DNA of 64,000 nt from Psychrobacter pacificensis (GTDB lineage Bacteria; Pseudomonadota; Gammaproteobacteria; Pseudomonadales; Moraxellaceae): contig NZ_FNAL01000001.1 of assembly GCF_900101915.1 (NCBI RefSeq), positions 186,001-250,000 of the forward strand. The letters are read 5' to 3'. Under the pieces are notes generated by a model, which was not told the origin of the DNA, did not search any database, and worked only from the letters and a program-made list of their open reading frames with translations. Positions 38,098-46,757 of this stretch are shown here, in pieces (position 1 is the first letter of the stretch; every line of letters starts with the position of its first letter). Both the position numbers and the translations under genes were made by a program.

Positions 38098-40215
38098 ATG
38101 TTTTCTAAAATTCTAATTGCCAACCGTGGTGAAATTGCTTGCCGAGTGGCCGCAACTGCCAAGCGTCTTGGCGTCAGTACCGTCGCTGTTTATTCTGATG
38201 CTGATCGCGAAGCCAAGCACGTGCCGGTTTGTGATGAAGCGATCTATCTAGGCGGTTCGGCACCGAAAGACAGCTATCTCAAAGGTGATGCCATTATTGC
38301 CATCGCCAAGCAAACAGGTGCTGAGGCCATCCACCCAGGCTATGGGTTTTTGAGTGAAAACGCCGATTTTGCACAGGCCTGCCAAGATGCTGGTTTGGTG
38401 TTTATCGGACCCTCTGCTGAGGCGATTCGCGCCATGGGCGGCAAATCTGAGTCCAAGCGCTTGATGGAGGCCGCTGGCGTGCCGCTGATACCCGGCTATC
38501 ATGGTGACAATCAAGACGCCCAGTTTTTGCAGCAGCAAGCAGATGATATTGGTTATCCTGTCTTAATCAAAGCGAGTGCAGGCGGTGGCGGCAAAGGCAT
38601 GCGTATCGTTGAGCAAAGCAGCGATTTTGTCGATCTATTAGACTCGTGCCGCCGTGAAGCAATTACCAGTTTTGGCAATGATCAAGTGTTGATCGAAAAA
38701 TATGCGCTCAAACCACGCCATATCGAAATCCAAGTATTTGGCGATACGCATGGCAATTATGTGCATCTGTTTGAGCGTGATTGCTCCGTGCAGCGTCGCC
38801 ATCAAAAAGTATTAGAAGAAGCGCCAGCACCGGGTGTCGATAGGGCCATGCGTGAAGCGATGGGTACGGCTGCAATTGAGGCGGCGCGTGCGGTTAATTA
38901 TGTCGGCGCTGGCACGGTTGAGTTTATTGTGGAGCAGCGCGAAGGCACGATGAATTTTTATTTCATGGAGATGAACACGCGCTTGCAAGTTGAGCATCCA
39001 GTCAGCGAAGCCATTACTGGTGTGGATTTGGTCGAGTGGCAACTGTTGGTCGCTGCAGGTCAGCCATTGCCAAAATCGCAAGACGATTTGACGATCAATG
39101 GTCATGCGATCGAAGCGCGTATCTGTGCTGAAAACCCTGACAATAATTTTTTACCAGCGACAGGAACGTTGTTTACCTATCAGAAGCCTGAGCACAGCAC
39201 CTTTGTCATTGATAAAAACGGCGCTGATGTGCGTATCGATGATGGCGTACGCGAGGGTGATGTCATCAGTCCCTTCTACGATTCTATGATTGCCAAGCTT
39301 ATCGTCCATGCGCCCACACGCGAGCAAGCGTTGGCGAGACTAGATCGTGCATTGGCGCAGACGCGTATCGTCGGTTTACCAAATAATGTGGCATTTTTGC
39401 GTTATATCTTAAATACCGATTCATTTAGCACAGCCAATCTTGATACGGCATTGATAGAGCGCGAGCAGGACAAGCTGTTTGATCAGCATCCGCTTGGATT
39501 ATCAACGCTTGTGGTGACGGCTATTACGCAGCAGCTTGCGAGCGAAGCCGTATTACAAAAGATCGACAACGACCCCTTTAGCAAGCCGACAGGGTTCCGT
39601 GCTTATAGCGATTACACTCGCTCATTTAGCCTCATTTATAATGAGCAGTCATATATTGCTTGTATCAGCAATTGGCACAATGCGAGTTGCTTTGATAATA
39701 AAAAAGGTAGCGAGAATCTCAGTAGCTTTGCGCTTGTCATTGGCAAAGAAATCGCGAATACGCAGGATGATAGCAATATCAATGTCGCCGCTCAGACTGA
39801 AACGGTTTATGAAGGGCAAGTCAGTTATGATAGCAGTGATGCGCACAATCATACCTTATGGTTAGAGGGTGCACGTATCAGTGCGCAGAGCTGGGTTAAT
39901 AATGAGACAGTTTATGTGTTCACAGATAGCGGACGCGATGAGATTACCTTAATTGATGTGATGGCGCATGTGGGTGAAGACACAGCAGCAGTCGGCAGCT
40001 TAAAATCACCGATGCCAGGGCAAGTCGTTGCATTCAAAGTAGCTATTGGCGATACTGTGAAAAAAGGCGAACCACTTGCGGTCATTGAGGCCATGAAGAT
40101 CGAACATACCATTACCGCACCAACTGATGGTGTGGTAGCAGAACTATTATTTGCAGCAGGTGATTTGGTCGCTGATGGTGATGAGCTACTGCGTATCGAT
40201 AGTGAAAGCGAATAG
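38098..40215 (+). CDS. liuD: Methylcrotonyl-CoA carboxylase, biotin-carrying alpha subunit
   Basis: 705 residues with a biotin carboxylase domain (about 1-450: KILIANRGEIACRV start, ATP-grasp KASAGGGGKGMRIV, EMNTRLQVEHPVSEAITGVDLVEWQ), a less conserved linker, and a C-terminal biotinyl domain with the AMKIEHT motif, biotin on Lys667. It carboxylates biotin with ATP and bicarbonate. Biotin attachment requires BirA, encoded about 2 kb past the end of the cluster. The linker is enriched in Asn/Ser (around residues 530-570). Confidence 0.96.
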   Translation: MFSKILIANRGEIACRVAATAKRLGVSTVAVYSDADREAKHVPVCDEAIYLGGSAPKDSYLKGDAIIAIAKQTGAEAIHPGYGFLSENADFAQACQDAGLVFIGPSAEAIRAMGGKSESKRLMEAAGVPLIPGYHGDNQDAQFLQQQADDIGYPVLIKASAGGGGKGMRIVEQSSDFVDLLDSCRREAITSFGNDQVLIEKYALKPRHIEIQVFGDTHGNYVHLFERDCSVQRRHQKVLEEAPAPGVDRAMREAMGTAAIEAARAVNYVGAGTVEFIVEQREGTMNFYFMEMNTRLQVEHPVSEAITGVDLVEWQLLVAAGQPLPKSQDDLTINGHAIEARICAENPDNNFLPATGTLFTYQKPEHSTFVIDKNGADVRIDDGVREGDVISPFYDSMIAKLIVHAPTREQALARLDRALAQTRIVGLPNNVAFLRYILNTDSFSTANLDTALIEREQDKLFDQHPLGLSTLVVTAITQQLASEAVLQKIDNDPFSKPTGFRAYSDYTRSFSLIYNEQSYIACISNWHNASCFDNKKGSENLSSFALVIGKEIANTQDDSNINVAAQTETVYEGQVSYDSSDAHNHTLWLEGARISAQSWVNNETVYVFTDSGRDEITLIDVMAHVGEDTAAVGSLKSPMPGQVVAFKVAIGDTVKKGEPLAVIEAMKIEHTITAPTDGVVAELLFAAGDLVADGDELLRIDSESE

Positions 40216-40230
40216 AAAAGGACAATAAGC

Positions 40231-41151
40231 ATGAGCCACTCGTATCCAAGCCATGTCACCATCGTCGATGTCAGTCCGCGTGATGGATTGCAAAACGAAT
40301 CCATGACGGTACCGACCGCGGTTAAACAAGCCTTAATCAATGATTTAATTGACGCAGGGATTAAAAAACTGGAAGCGACCAGTTTTGTCTCGCCAAAGTG
40401 GGTGCCACAAATGGGCGATAACAGCGCATTGCTGGATGCGCTTGCGCCAACGCGGCAGAAGGACGTTTGTTACTCAGTACTCGTGCCCAATATGCGCGGC
40501 TTTGACAATGCGATTGCCTACCGTCCTGATGAAATTGTTATTTTTGGCTCAGCCAGCGAAACCTTTAGCCAAAAAAATATCAACTGCAGTATCGATGAGA
40601 GTATTGAGCGTTTCGCGCCCGTTGCCGCTGCGGCAAAAGCGCAAGGTATCAAAGTACGCGGCGTTATCTCTTGTACCGTTGGTTGTCCTTATGAAGGCGA
40701 GATTGACCCTAGCCAAGTCGCTTATGTCACCAAGCGGTTGATTGAGATTGGTTCAGAGCAGATTGGCATTGCTGATACCATTGGTGTGGGTACACCCCTC
40801 AAAGTGCAGCGCGCCCTACAAGCAGCCCTTGAGTATGCTGATATTGCCATGTTATCAGGTCACTTTCATGATACTTACGGTCAAGCACTCAGCAATACCC
40901 TAGCGGCATTACAAATGGGTGTCAGCGAATTTGATACCTCAGTCGCAGGCCTCGGTGGCTGTCCGTATGCCAAAGGCGCAACGGGCAATGTCGCGACCGA
41001 AGATGTGGTATATATGCTGCATGGCATGGGTATCAGCACGGGTATCGATTTGGAAAAATTGGTCGTGGCAGGCGAGCGTATTAGTGGGTTTTTAAAGCGT
41101 CCAAATGGCTCAAATGTGGCACGGGCTTTGATTAATAAACGTCAGTCTTAA
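40231..41151 (+). CDS. liuE: Hydroxymethylglutaryl-CoA lyase
   Basis: 306-residue TIM-barrel enzyme that splits HMG-CoA into acetyl-CoA and acetoacetate, the last step of leucine catabolism. VDVSPRDGLQNE near the N-terminus, the metal-ligand GHFHDTYGQAL, and the active-site GLGGCPYAKGATGNVATEDVVYM signature with its catalytic Cys are all present. It lies 15 nt after liuD, with AAAGGA upstream. Confidence 0.96.
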   Translation: MSHSYPSHVTIVDVSPRDGLQNESMTVPTAVKQALINDLIDAGIKKLEATSFVSPKWVPQMGDNSALLDALAPTRQKDVCYSVLVPNMRGFDNAIAYRPDEIVIFGSASETFSQKNINCSIDESIERFAPVAAAAKAQGIKVRGVISCTVGCPYEGEIDPSQVAYVTKRLIEIGSEQIGIADTIGVGTPLKVQRALQAALEYADIAMLSGHFHDTYGQALSNTLAALQMGVSEFDTSVAGLGGCPYAKGATGNVATEDVVYMLHGMGISTGIDLEKLVVAGERISGFLKRPNGSNVARALINKRQS

Positions 41152-41172
41152 AAAATTATCGTAAAAATGAAA

Positions 41173-41279
41173 TATAGTCGAACCACTATTAAAGTGTTAC
41201 AGCGTTAGACTCGTTTAGCCTACTACTGTAGTACTTGCACTCGTCTGCCTTGTACCACTTTTAATATTGATTGACTATA
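41173..41279 (-). repeat. 107-bp dispersed repeat, copy 2 (inverted relative to copy 1)
   Basis: Reverse complement of copy 1 (31734-31840) with about two substitutions. It sits inside the liu unit, 21 nt after liuE and ending 20 nt before the liuA start, leaving the liuA Shine-Dalgarno intact. Confidence 0.9.
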
Positions 41280-41299
41280 CTAAAAAACAAGGAATGGTT

Positions 41300-42487
41300 A
41301 TGAGTTTACCTGGATTGAACTTTCAGCTTGGCGAAGATATTGACGCGCTACGTGATGTCGTACAGCAGTTTGCGGCCAATGAGATTGCCCCGCGTGCAAG
41401 CGAGATCGACAGCAGTGATGAGTTCCCTATGGATCTGTGGCAAAAGATGGGCGATCTGGGTCTACATGGCATTACCGTCCCTGAAGAGTATGGTGGCTCC
41501 AACATGGGCTATGTCGCTCATATGGTGGCGATGGAAGAGATTAGCCGAGCGTCGGCATCGGTGGCGCTTAGCTATGGTGCGCATTCTAACTTGTGCATTA
41601 ACCAAATCAAACGCAACGGCTCTGAAGCACAAAAACAAAAATATTTGCCAAAACTCATCAGCGGCGAGTTCATCGGTGCATTAGCAATGAGTGAGACCGG
41701 TGCTGGTTCAGATGTCGTCAGCATGAAGCTCAAAGCCGAAGAAAAAGACGGCAATTACATCTTGAACGGTAGCAAAATGTGGATCACCAATGGGCCTGAT
41801 GCGGATGTGATGGTGGTCTATGCCAAGACCAATCCTGAGATGGGTGCCAAAGGTATGACTGCCTTTATCGTAGAAAAAGGTATGGAAGGGTTTGGTACCG
41901 CGCAAAAGCTCGATAAGCTTGGCATGCGCGGCAGCCACACGGGTGAGATGATTTTTAACAATGTGACAGTACCAAGCGACAATATCTTGGGCGGTCTCAA
42001 TGAAGGCGTAAAAGTGCTGATGAGTGGCCTAGATTATGAGCGCGCTGTCTTGGCGGCAGGGCCTATCGGTATCATGCAAGCAGTGATTGACAATGTCGTC
42101 CCTTATATCCATGAGCGCAAGCAGTTTGGTCAAGCAATTGGTGAGTTTCAATTAATCCAAGGCAAAGTGGCTGATATGTATACTATTTTGCAGGCAGGAC
42201 GCAGCTTCTTATATACCGTGGGTAAAAACCTCGATATGCTAGACGCGCACGGCGCAGGACACAGCCGAGAAGTGCGAAAAGACTGTGCTAGTGTGATTTT
42301 ATGGTGCGCCGAAAAAGCCACATGGATGGCAGGTGAAGGTATCCAGATATTTGGCGGTAATGGGTATACCAACGAGTATCCACTCGGTCGCTACTGGCGC
42401 GATGCTAAGCTGTATGAGATTGGCGCAGGTACTAGCGAGATTCGTCGTATGCTGGTCGGTCGTGAGCTGTTTAACGAGACCAAGTAA
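41300..42487 (+). CDS. liuA: Isovaleryl-CoA dehydrogenase
   Basis: 395-residue FAD acyl-CoA dehydrogenase oxidising isovaleryl-CoA to 3-methylcrotonyl-CoA. Landmarks: [45 protein letters not shown], the catalytic-Glu segment [20 protein letters not shown], and the C-terminal [33 protein letters not shown]. The start is placed at ATG 41300 behind AAGGA; the frame extends upstream to 41267 into the repeat but without a signal. Usually liuA is the first gene of liu operons; here it is last, behind a repeat element. Confidence 0.96.
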   Translation: MSLPGLNFQLGEDIDALRDVVQQFAANEIAPRASEIDSSDEFPMDLWQKMGDLGLHGITVPEEYGGSNMGYVAHMVAMEEISRASASVALSYGAHSNLCINQIKRNGSEAQKQKYLPKLISGEFIGALAMSETGAGSDVVSMKLKAEEKDGNYILNGSKMWITNGPDADVMVVYAKTNPEMGAKGMTAFIVEKGMEGFGTAQKLDKLGMRGSHTGEMIFNNVTVPSDNILGGLNEGVKVLMSGLDYERAVLAAGPIGIMQAVIDNVVPYIHERKQFGQAIGEFQLIQGKVADMYTILQAGRSFLYTVGKNLDMLDAHGAGHSREVRKDCASVILWCAEKATWMAGEGIQIFGGNGYTNEYPLGRYWRDAKLYEIGAGTSEIRRMLVGRELFNETK

Positions 42488-42547
42488 AAAAGGGTTAGGG
42501 CAGTAGCTAGCAAAGCTTTGACCTTATAAAAGAGAAAAGTATCTAAT

Positions 42548-42583
42548 AAAAAAGCAGCACGCTTTAAACGTGCTGCTTTTTTT
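42548..42583. terminator. Bidirectional terminator between liuA and coaX
   Basis: Perfect stem AAAAAAGCAGCACG (42548-42561) with CGTGCTGCTTTTTT (42569-42582), serving both convergent units. Confidence 0.9.
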
Positions 42584-42622
42584 GTCAGTGTGACAGTATG
42601 ATGTTGAGTTATCTATGACGGA

Positions 42623-43351
42623 TTATGACTTATTACGATAATCAAAATACCGTGCCAGACCATTTAATAATAAATCATCGCGCAAGCGTACGGGGCGATT
42701 GACATGCTGCGAGATAGTGGCCGCATCGCCGCCTGTCATGATCACCTCAAAGTTTGGGTGACGACGACTAATCTCATTGATTGCACCAACGATAGAGAGC
42801 AAGATACCGCGGTGCACCGCGTCTTGGGTGGTCATGCCTTGGCTGACACTATCAAACGTGCCGTTAGAGATGGTGATTTGTTTGGTTCCAGAAAACAGAG
42901 ACTCGCGTTGTAGGTAAATACTGGGGAAGATATAACCACCCAAATGCTCAGCGTGATCAATCAAGTCAATGGTCACTGCCGTACCGCAGCCGATCACGCA
43001 TTGGCGTTTTTTCTTATCGACGGCTCCTAGCATCTGTAGCCAGCGATCACAGCCGAGCTGCTGGTCATTATAAGCACTTTTCATAAGCGCATGCGCGGCA
43101 TCAACATGGACAAACTCAAATGGAATGTTCAAACGACTGAGCGTCTCTGATACTTGGGCATTGAGCGCATCGCCCAGTACGGATGAGATACCAATAAAAT
43201 CGGGCGCATAACGCTCAAAGCGGTCAGTCAGACCCATGAGTAATTCAGCGGGTGCTTGCAGATGCTGCTTGGCATCATGTGAGACTATCTGCCCGATATC
43301 GTCGGTCAGCCAGTATTTTAGGCGGGTATTGCCAAGATCAAGCCAGAGCAT
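42623..43351 (-). CDS. coaX: Type III pantothenate kinase
   Basis: 242 residues of the ASKHA fold. The N-terminal MLWLDLGNTRLKYWL phosphate loop, CDRWLQMLGA, IGCGTAVTIDLID and VIMTGGDAATI blocks are those of CoaX. It catalyses the first step of coenzyme A synthesis. It lies downstream of birA in the same direction, a common birA-coaX pairing. Confidence 0.93.
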   Translation of the reverse strand: MLWLDLGNTRLKYWLTDDIGQIVSHDAKQHLQAPAELLMGLTDRFERYAPDFIGISSVLGDALNAQVSETLSRLNIPFEFVHVDAAHALMKSAYNDQQLGCDRWLQMLGAVDKKKRQCVIGCGTAVTIDLIDHAEHLGGYIFPSIYLQRESLFSGTKQITISNGTFDSVSQGMTTQDAVHRGILLSIVGAINEISRRHPNFEVIMTGGDAATISQHVNRPVRLRDDLLLNGLARYFDYRNKS

Positions 43352-43422
43352 AAAAATCCCTTTATATAGCGCTCGTTAATGATGGTGCTCGTCAGTGTTA
43401 TGATTAAGCCTAGGGCGTGTCC

Positions 43423-44394
43423 CTAATAAATAACGTCAATACGTCCAGTAAAAAGCGTAGAAATCTTACCGTTATCTTGCTGTAATTGCAAACACCCATG
43501 AGTGTCGACACCGCAAGCGACTCCCGTCATGACTTTTTTCTCATTATTATAGTCTTGGGTAACACGTAAACGCAGACCGGCTAGCGCATCCATCGCTGCA
43601 AACTGCTGTAAGAATCCATCTAAATAATAGGTATGCCCCGTTGGTTTTTCGATGGCCAAATGCTCAAAGCGGGTCATCGCTGCCATCAGTGCCGTCGTCA
43701 TTTGCTGATACAATGTTTGTAAGTCTGGCAGGCGAGTGGCTTGTGTTGCTGGCTGCAGCACTGCATAGATATCTTGGAGGCTGATGGCCTGATAACTCAT
43801 CCCCTCAGACGTTTGCGCGGTGAGTGTTGGCGCAGCTTTTACATTTAACCCAATGCCTAGCACCACACCAACCAGCTTACCTGATTTGGTCACGGGTTCT
43901 ATCAAGATGCCAGCGAGCTTTTGAAAGGGCAATGTGCGATGAAGTGAGATGGCGCTGTCTAAAGCTGAACCGTCGGGTGCAGAGTGCGCCAATTCAGAAT
44001 GATGACTGGCTTGACTCTGATAAAACCCCAAATCATTTGCCCATTTCACCCCAATTGGCGTCAGACCTTGCGCTTGTAGTTGCCCATTTACGGTTTGGAT
44101 AACAGGCATTTTTGCCAGCTCAAGACCAATAATCAAAGACAGTAGCCCACTAACTGGCATATGTACGGGGTGATATAGCGACAGGTAGACATTACCGCGT
44201 GGTGACTGCCACGAGCGCCCATGTTGACCACGTCCCGCGCTCTGCGTCTCTGCGGTCAAGACGTGTACGGTAGCAGCATCTAGCGTGCCATCTTGCAGCG
44301 CTGCGATCAGCTCGCTATTGGTCGAGGCGCTACTGGCAACGTGACGGTGGTTAAGCTCGGATAAAGAGGGAGAGAAATTGGTGAGTGGTGGCAT
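43423..44394 (-). CDS. birA: Biotin-[acetyl-CoA-carboxylase] ligase, no DNA-binding domain
   Basis: 323 residues. The biotin/ATP loop GRGQHGRSWQSPRGNVYLSLY, the IGVKWANDLGFY strand and LVGVVLGIGLNV are intact. The protein begins directly with the catalytic domain, so it lacks the N-terminal helix-turn-helix of E. coli BirA and should not repress bio genes. A variable insert follows the WANDL motif (SHHSELAHSAPDGSALD). It would biotinylate LiuD and AccB. A 5 x 14-bp tandem array lies 47 nt upstream of its start. Confidence 0.92.
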   Translation of the reverse strand: MPPLTNFSPSLSELNHRHVASSASTNSELIAALQDGTLDAATVHVLTAETQSAGRGQHGRSWQSPRGNVYLSLYHPVHMPVSGLLSLIIGLELAKMPVIQTVNGQLQAQGLTPIGVKWANDLGFYQSQASHHSELAHSAPDGSALDSAISLHRTLPFQKLAGILIEPVTKSGKLVGVVLGIGLNVKAAPTLTAQTSEGMSYQAISLQDIYAVLQPATQATRLPDLQTLYQQMTTALMAAMTRFEHLAIEKPTGHTYYLDGFLQQFAAMDALAGLRLRVTQDYNNEKKVMTGVACGVDTHGCLQLQQDNGKISTLFTGRIDVIY

Positions 44395-44440
44395 AAGTTT
44401 AATCGATGTGGTTAAAGGAAACTTTGATATACTAAGCGGT

Positions 44441-44510
44441 TACCAAAGACAGCATACCAAAGACAGAATACCAAAGACAGAATACCAAAGACAGAATACC
44501 AAAGACAGAA
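44441..44510. repeat. Tandem array, five copies of a 14-bp unit
   Basis: Unit TACCAAAGACAGAA; copies 2-5 (44455-44510) are identical and copy 1 (44441-44454) differs by one base. The array lies in the birA upstream region and is not in a coding frame. Confidence 0.95.
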
Positions 44511-44585
44511 TAAAGGTCACGTTGAGATTTGGCAAATACAGTTAAGTGCGCTAAGAAACCAGTAAGTAGGCGATAAAATTAATAC

Positions 44586-44866
44586 TAGGGCGTGTTGAAC
44601 ATTCGCAAATAGGCACTGCTGATCGCTAAAATTGTTCCAGACAAGGCACAAAGCGACGATAATGCAAATGCCTTAACGAGATTTGTAACGCAGTATGGGG
44701 CAATTTTAGCATCAGCCCCAACGATAAAAGCAGGGGACAGGACTCTTTTTTGCCGCTTCATCGTTAAAAATAAGCGCTTAGAATGACTAAACTTATTATT
44801 TTTAACATCGAATCGCCTAAAAAATAGTCGCTGTCAGTGCCATGGTCGAATGTTCAACACGCCCTA
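44586..44866 (+). mobile_element. 281-bp MITE-like element, copy A
   Basis: Ends are TAGGGCGTGTTGAACATTCG and its exact reverse complement (20 bp), consistent with insertion at a TA dinucleotide. It is non-coding, with internal inverted repeats (GTTAAAAATAA/TTATTTTTAAC and TGAT..CTAAAATTG/CAATTTTAG..ATCA). Copy B at 52042-52322 is the inverted counterpart with four differences. It ends 26 bp before the TSUP gene start. It carries no transposase, so it would depend on one supplied elsewhere. Confidence 0.88.
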
Positions 44867-44892
44867 GGCCAGTATTATAAAAGGTTTGTTCT

Positions 44893-45699
44893 ATGATGTT
44901 ATATGTGTGGTTTGTGATTGCAGGGGCGTTTGCAGGTGTCAGTGCAGGCTTGTTTGGCGTGGGCGGCGGCATGATTATCGTTCCTGCACTGGTCTGGATT
45001 TTTACCGCGTATGACTTTTCGCCAGAGGTGGTGACACACCTAGCTATTGGTACGTCTCTTGCGACCATTGTTGTGACCTCGATCAGCTCACTGACGGCTC
45101 ACAATAAACGCGGCGGTGTCCGCTGGGAAGTATGGCGCAAGATGGCGCTTGGTTTGGTGGTGGGGAGTTTGGTCGGCGCTGGTATCGCAGATATGATTGA
45201 TGGTCAGGCGCTACAAGCCATCATTGGGGTCGGTGCGCTATTGGTTGCGCTAAAAATGCTGTTCTTTTCTAACAAAGAGCAAGTGGGTAAGCCGCTGCCA
45301 CCTGCTGGGGTACAGTTTGGCGCTGGTACGGGCATTGGCATGGCGTCCTCTATCTTTGGGATTGGCGGTGGTAGTTTGACCGTACCATTTTTGAACTGGG
45401 CGGGGCTGCCGATGAAGCAATCGGTCGGTACGTCAGCGGCGTGCGGTCTACCCATTGCTCTGGCTGGCGCGGCTGGATTTGCTTGGTTCGGTCAAGATGT
45501 GGTCAATCTGCCTGAAGGCACCATCGGATTTGTCCATGTCATAGGATTTTTGTGTATTTCGGTGGCGAGCTTTGCGATGGCAAAAGTGGGTGCCAAACTC
45601 GCTCACGTACTGCCTGCCTTGATGCTCAAGCGCGCGTTTGGCATATTATTGATATTTGCAGGAGGGCAGTTGTTATTAAGTGGATTGGGTGTGTTGTAA
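44893..45699 (+). CDS. TSUP-family permease (TauE/SafE, sulfite/organosulfonate exporter-like)
   Basis: 268-residue inner-membrane protein with about eight hydrophobic helices. The repeated glycine-rich family motifs are GLFGVGGGMIIVPALVW (N half) and SIFGIGGGSLTVPFLNW (C half). Substrate unknown; members move sulfite, sulfoacetate, taurine-derived or other anions. Its start is only 26 bp after the 281-bp element, so the promoter must lie in or before that element. Confidence 0.88.
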   Translation: MMLYVWFVIAGAFAGVSAGLFGVGGGMIIVPALVWIFTAYDFSPEVVTHLAIGTSLATIVVTSISSLTAHNKRGGVRWEVWRKMALGLVVGSLVGAGIADMIDGQALQAIIGVGALLVALKMLFFSNKEQVGKPLPPAGVQFGAGTGIGMASSIFGIGGGSLTVPFLNWAGLPMKQSVGTSAACGLPIALAGAAGFAWFGQDVVNLPEGTIGFVHVIGFLCISVASFAMAKVGAKLAHVLPALMLKRAFGILLIFAGGQLLLSGLGVL

Positions 45700-45749
45700 T
45701 CACGACACATCTTTGTTGTAAAAAATGTAAACCATGAGACATTATTAGT

Positions 45750-46691
45750 ATGAAAGCAGCAGAAAAATATCGCCGTGTCTTTGGCTCGGTGAGGCACTTG
45801 AAAGATCAGCTATCATGGACGACTGGTCTTACCAATATGGTAGAGTTTTTGGCGTGGGAGCCCAAGCAAATTCTTGGTATCACCAAAAAGCAATATGTAC
45901 GCCAAATCATTGAGTGGGCTACCCAGCCTGAGCTAGCAGGCAAAAGTGTAGAAGAGATTGAACACGCCATTATCAAAAAGCTCAACGCAAAAATGCATGA
46001 CACGGAGCAATTAGAAACCTATTCATCCCAAAGGGTCGGTATCTGTCATCCGAGAGAGGCCACCCGCCGTGTCATGTTTTTTTCTGAAGAGTATCTCAAC
46101 AAAGAGTTCGATATCTTTTTAAGTTTATGTAGTGATGTCTACTTAGACTCATTTTATCAGCAATTCATCACCTTTGAGCCAAATGGGTCGTGGTCAACCC
46201 ATGGCAACAGTGGATTGTTTGAGGCCAGCACAGAGCTAAAAGCAATGTATATGGACAATTTGGCCTACAACCATCAGGCGAATATGCTGGTAGCCAATGA
46301 ATTGAAATTTAATGGTCGAAAAAACCCAGATCAGCTGCTCAAGTACTGCGTGATGTATGAGCATTTACTTGATAAAGGCTTTATTGATAAAGGGGCTAAG
46401 TTTTTGTTGTTGTTCATCGGCGGCAGTGAGCTAGAGCACAACAAGCAGCGCTTAGCCGACCGAGAGCTGGCGCTGTGTCACAAAAGACCCAAAAAATATC
46501 AGCATCTATTAAGACCAGAGCTGTTAGACATCGTCGATCATCTGCAAGTGGCCAGTATCACGTGGTCAGCATTGATTGCGTTCAATCAACGCTACTTAGG
46601 AGAAAACGAGGTCAGCCAAGTGGAGCAAAAACTATTACGAGGGTTTCATCAAAGCCTGAAGGCAAAATCGTTTATGCACTTAGACGTTTAA
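45750..46691 (+). CDS. Hypothetical protein, 313 aa
   Basis: Not recognised. A soluble, mostly helical protein with no signal peptide. Visible features: a basic N-terminus (MKAAEKYRRVFGSVRHLKDQ), a central block HPREATRRVMFFSEEYLNKEFD, and a DRELALCHKRPKKY segment near residue 240. The regular charged pattern and full-length frame suggest a real gene. It lies 50 nt after the TSUP gene and 66 nt before smc, all in the same direction. Confidence 0.7.
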   Translation: MKAAEKYRRVFGSVRHLKDQLSWTTGLTNMVEFLAWEPKQILGITKKQYVRQIIEWATQPELAGKSVEEIEHAIIKKLNAKMHDTEQLETYSSQRVGICHPREATRRVMFFSEEYLNKEFDIFLSLCSDVYLDSFYQQFITFEPNGSWSTHGNSGLFEASTELKAMYMDNLAYNHQANMLVANELKFNGRKNPDQLLKYCVMYEHLLDKGFIDKGAKFLLLFIGGSELEHNKQRLADRELALCHKRPKKYQHLLRPELLDIVDHLQVASITWSALIAFNQRYLGENEVSQVEQKLLRGFHQSLKAKSFMHLDV

Positions 46692-46757
46692 CCCTAAAAA
46701 CTTACAACAATTTCAGGTAGAATAGCCGCCTGTTTTCGCCATATCAACTGACTATTC

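Noticed and set aside
43411-43425. TAGGGCGTGTCCCTA at the birA 3' end, sharing TAGGGCGTGT with the 281-bp element ends
   Set aside because: The match stops after ten bases and the sequence is a self-contained small palindrome; no element follows.
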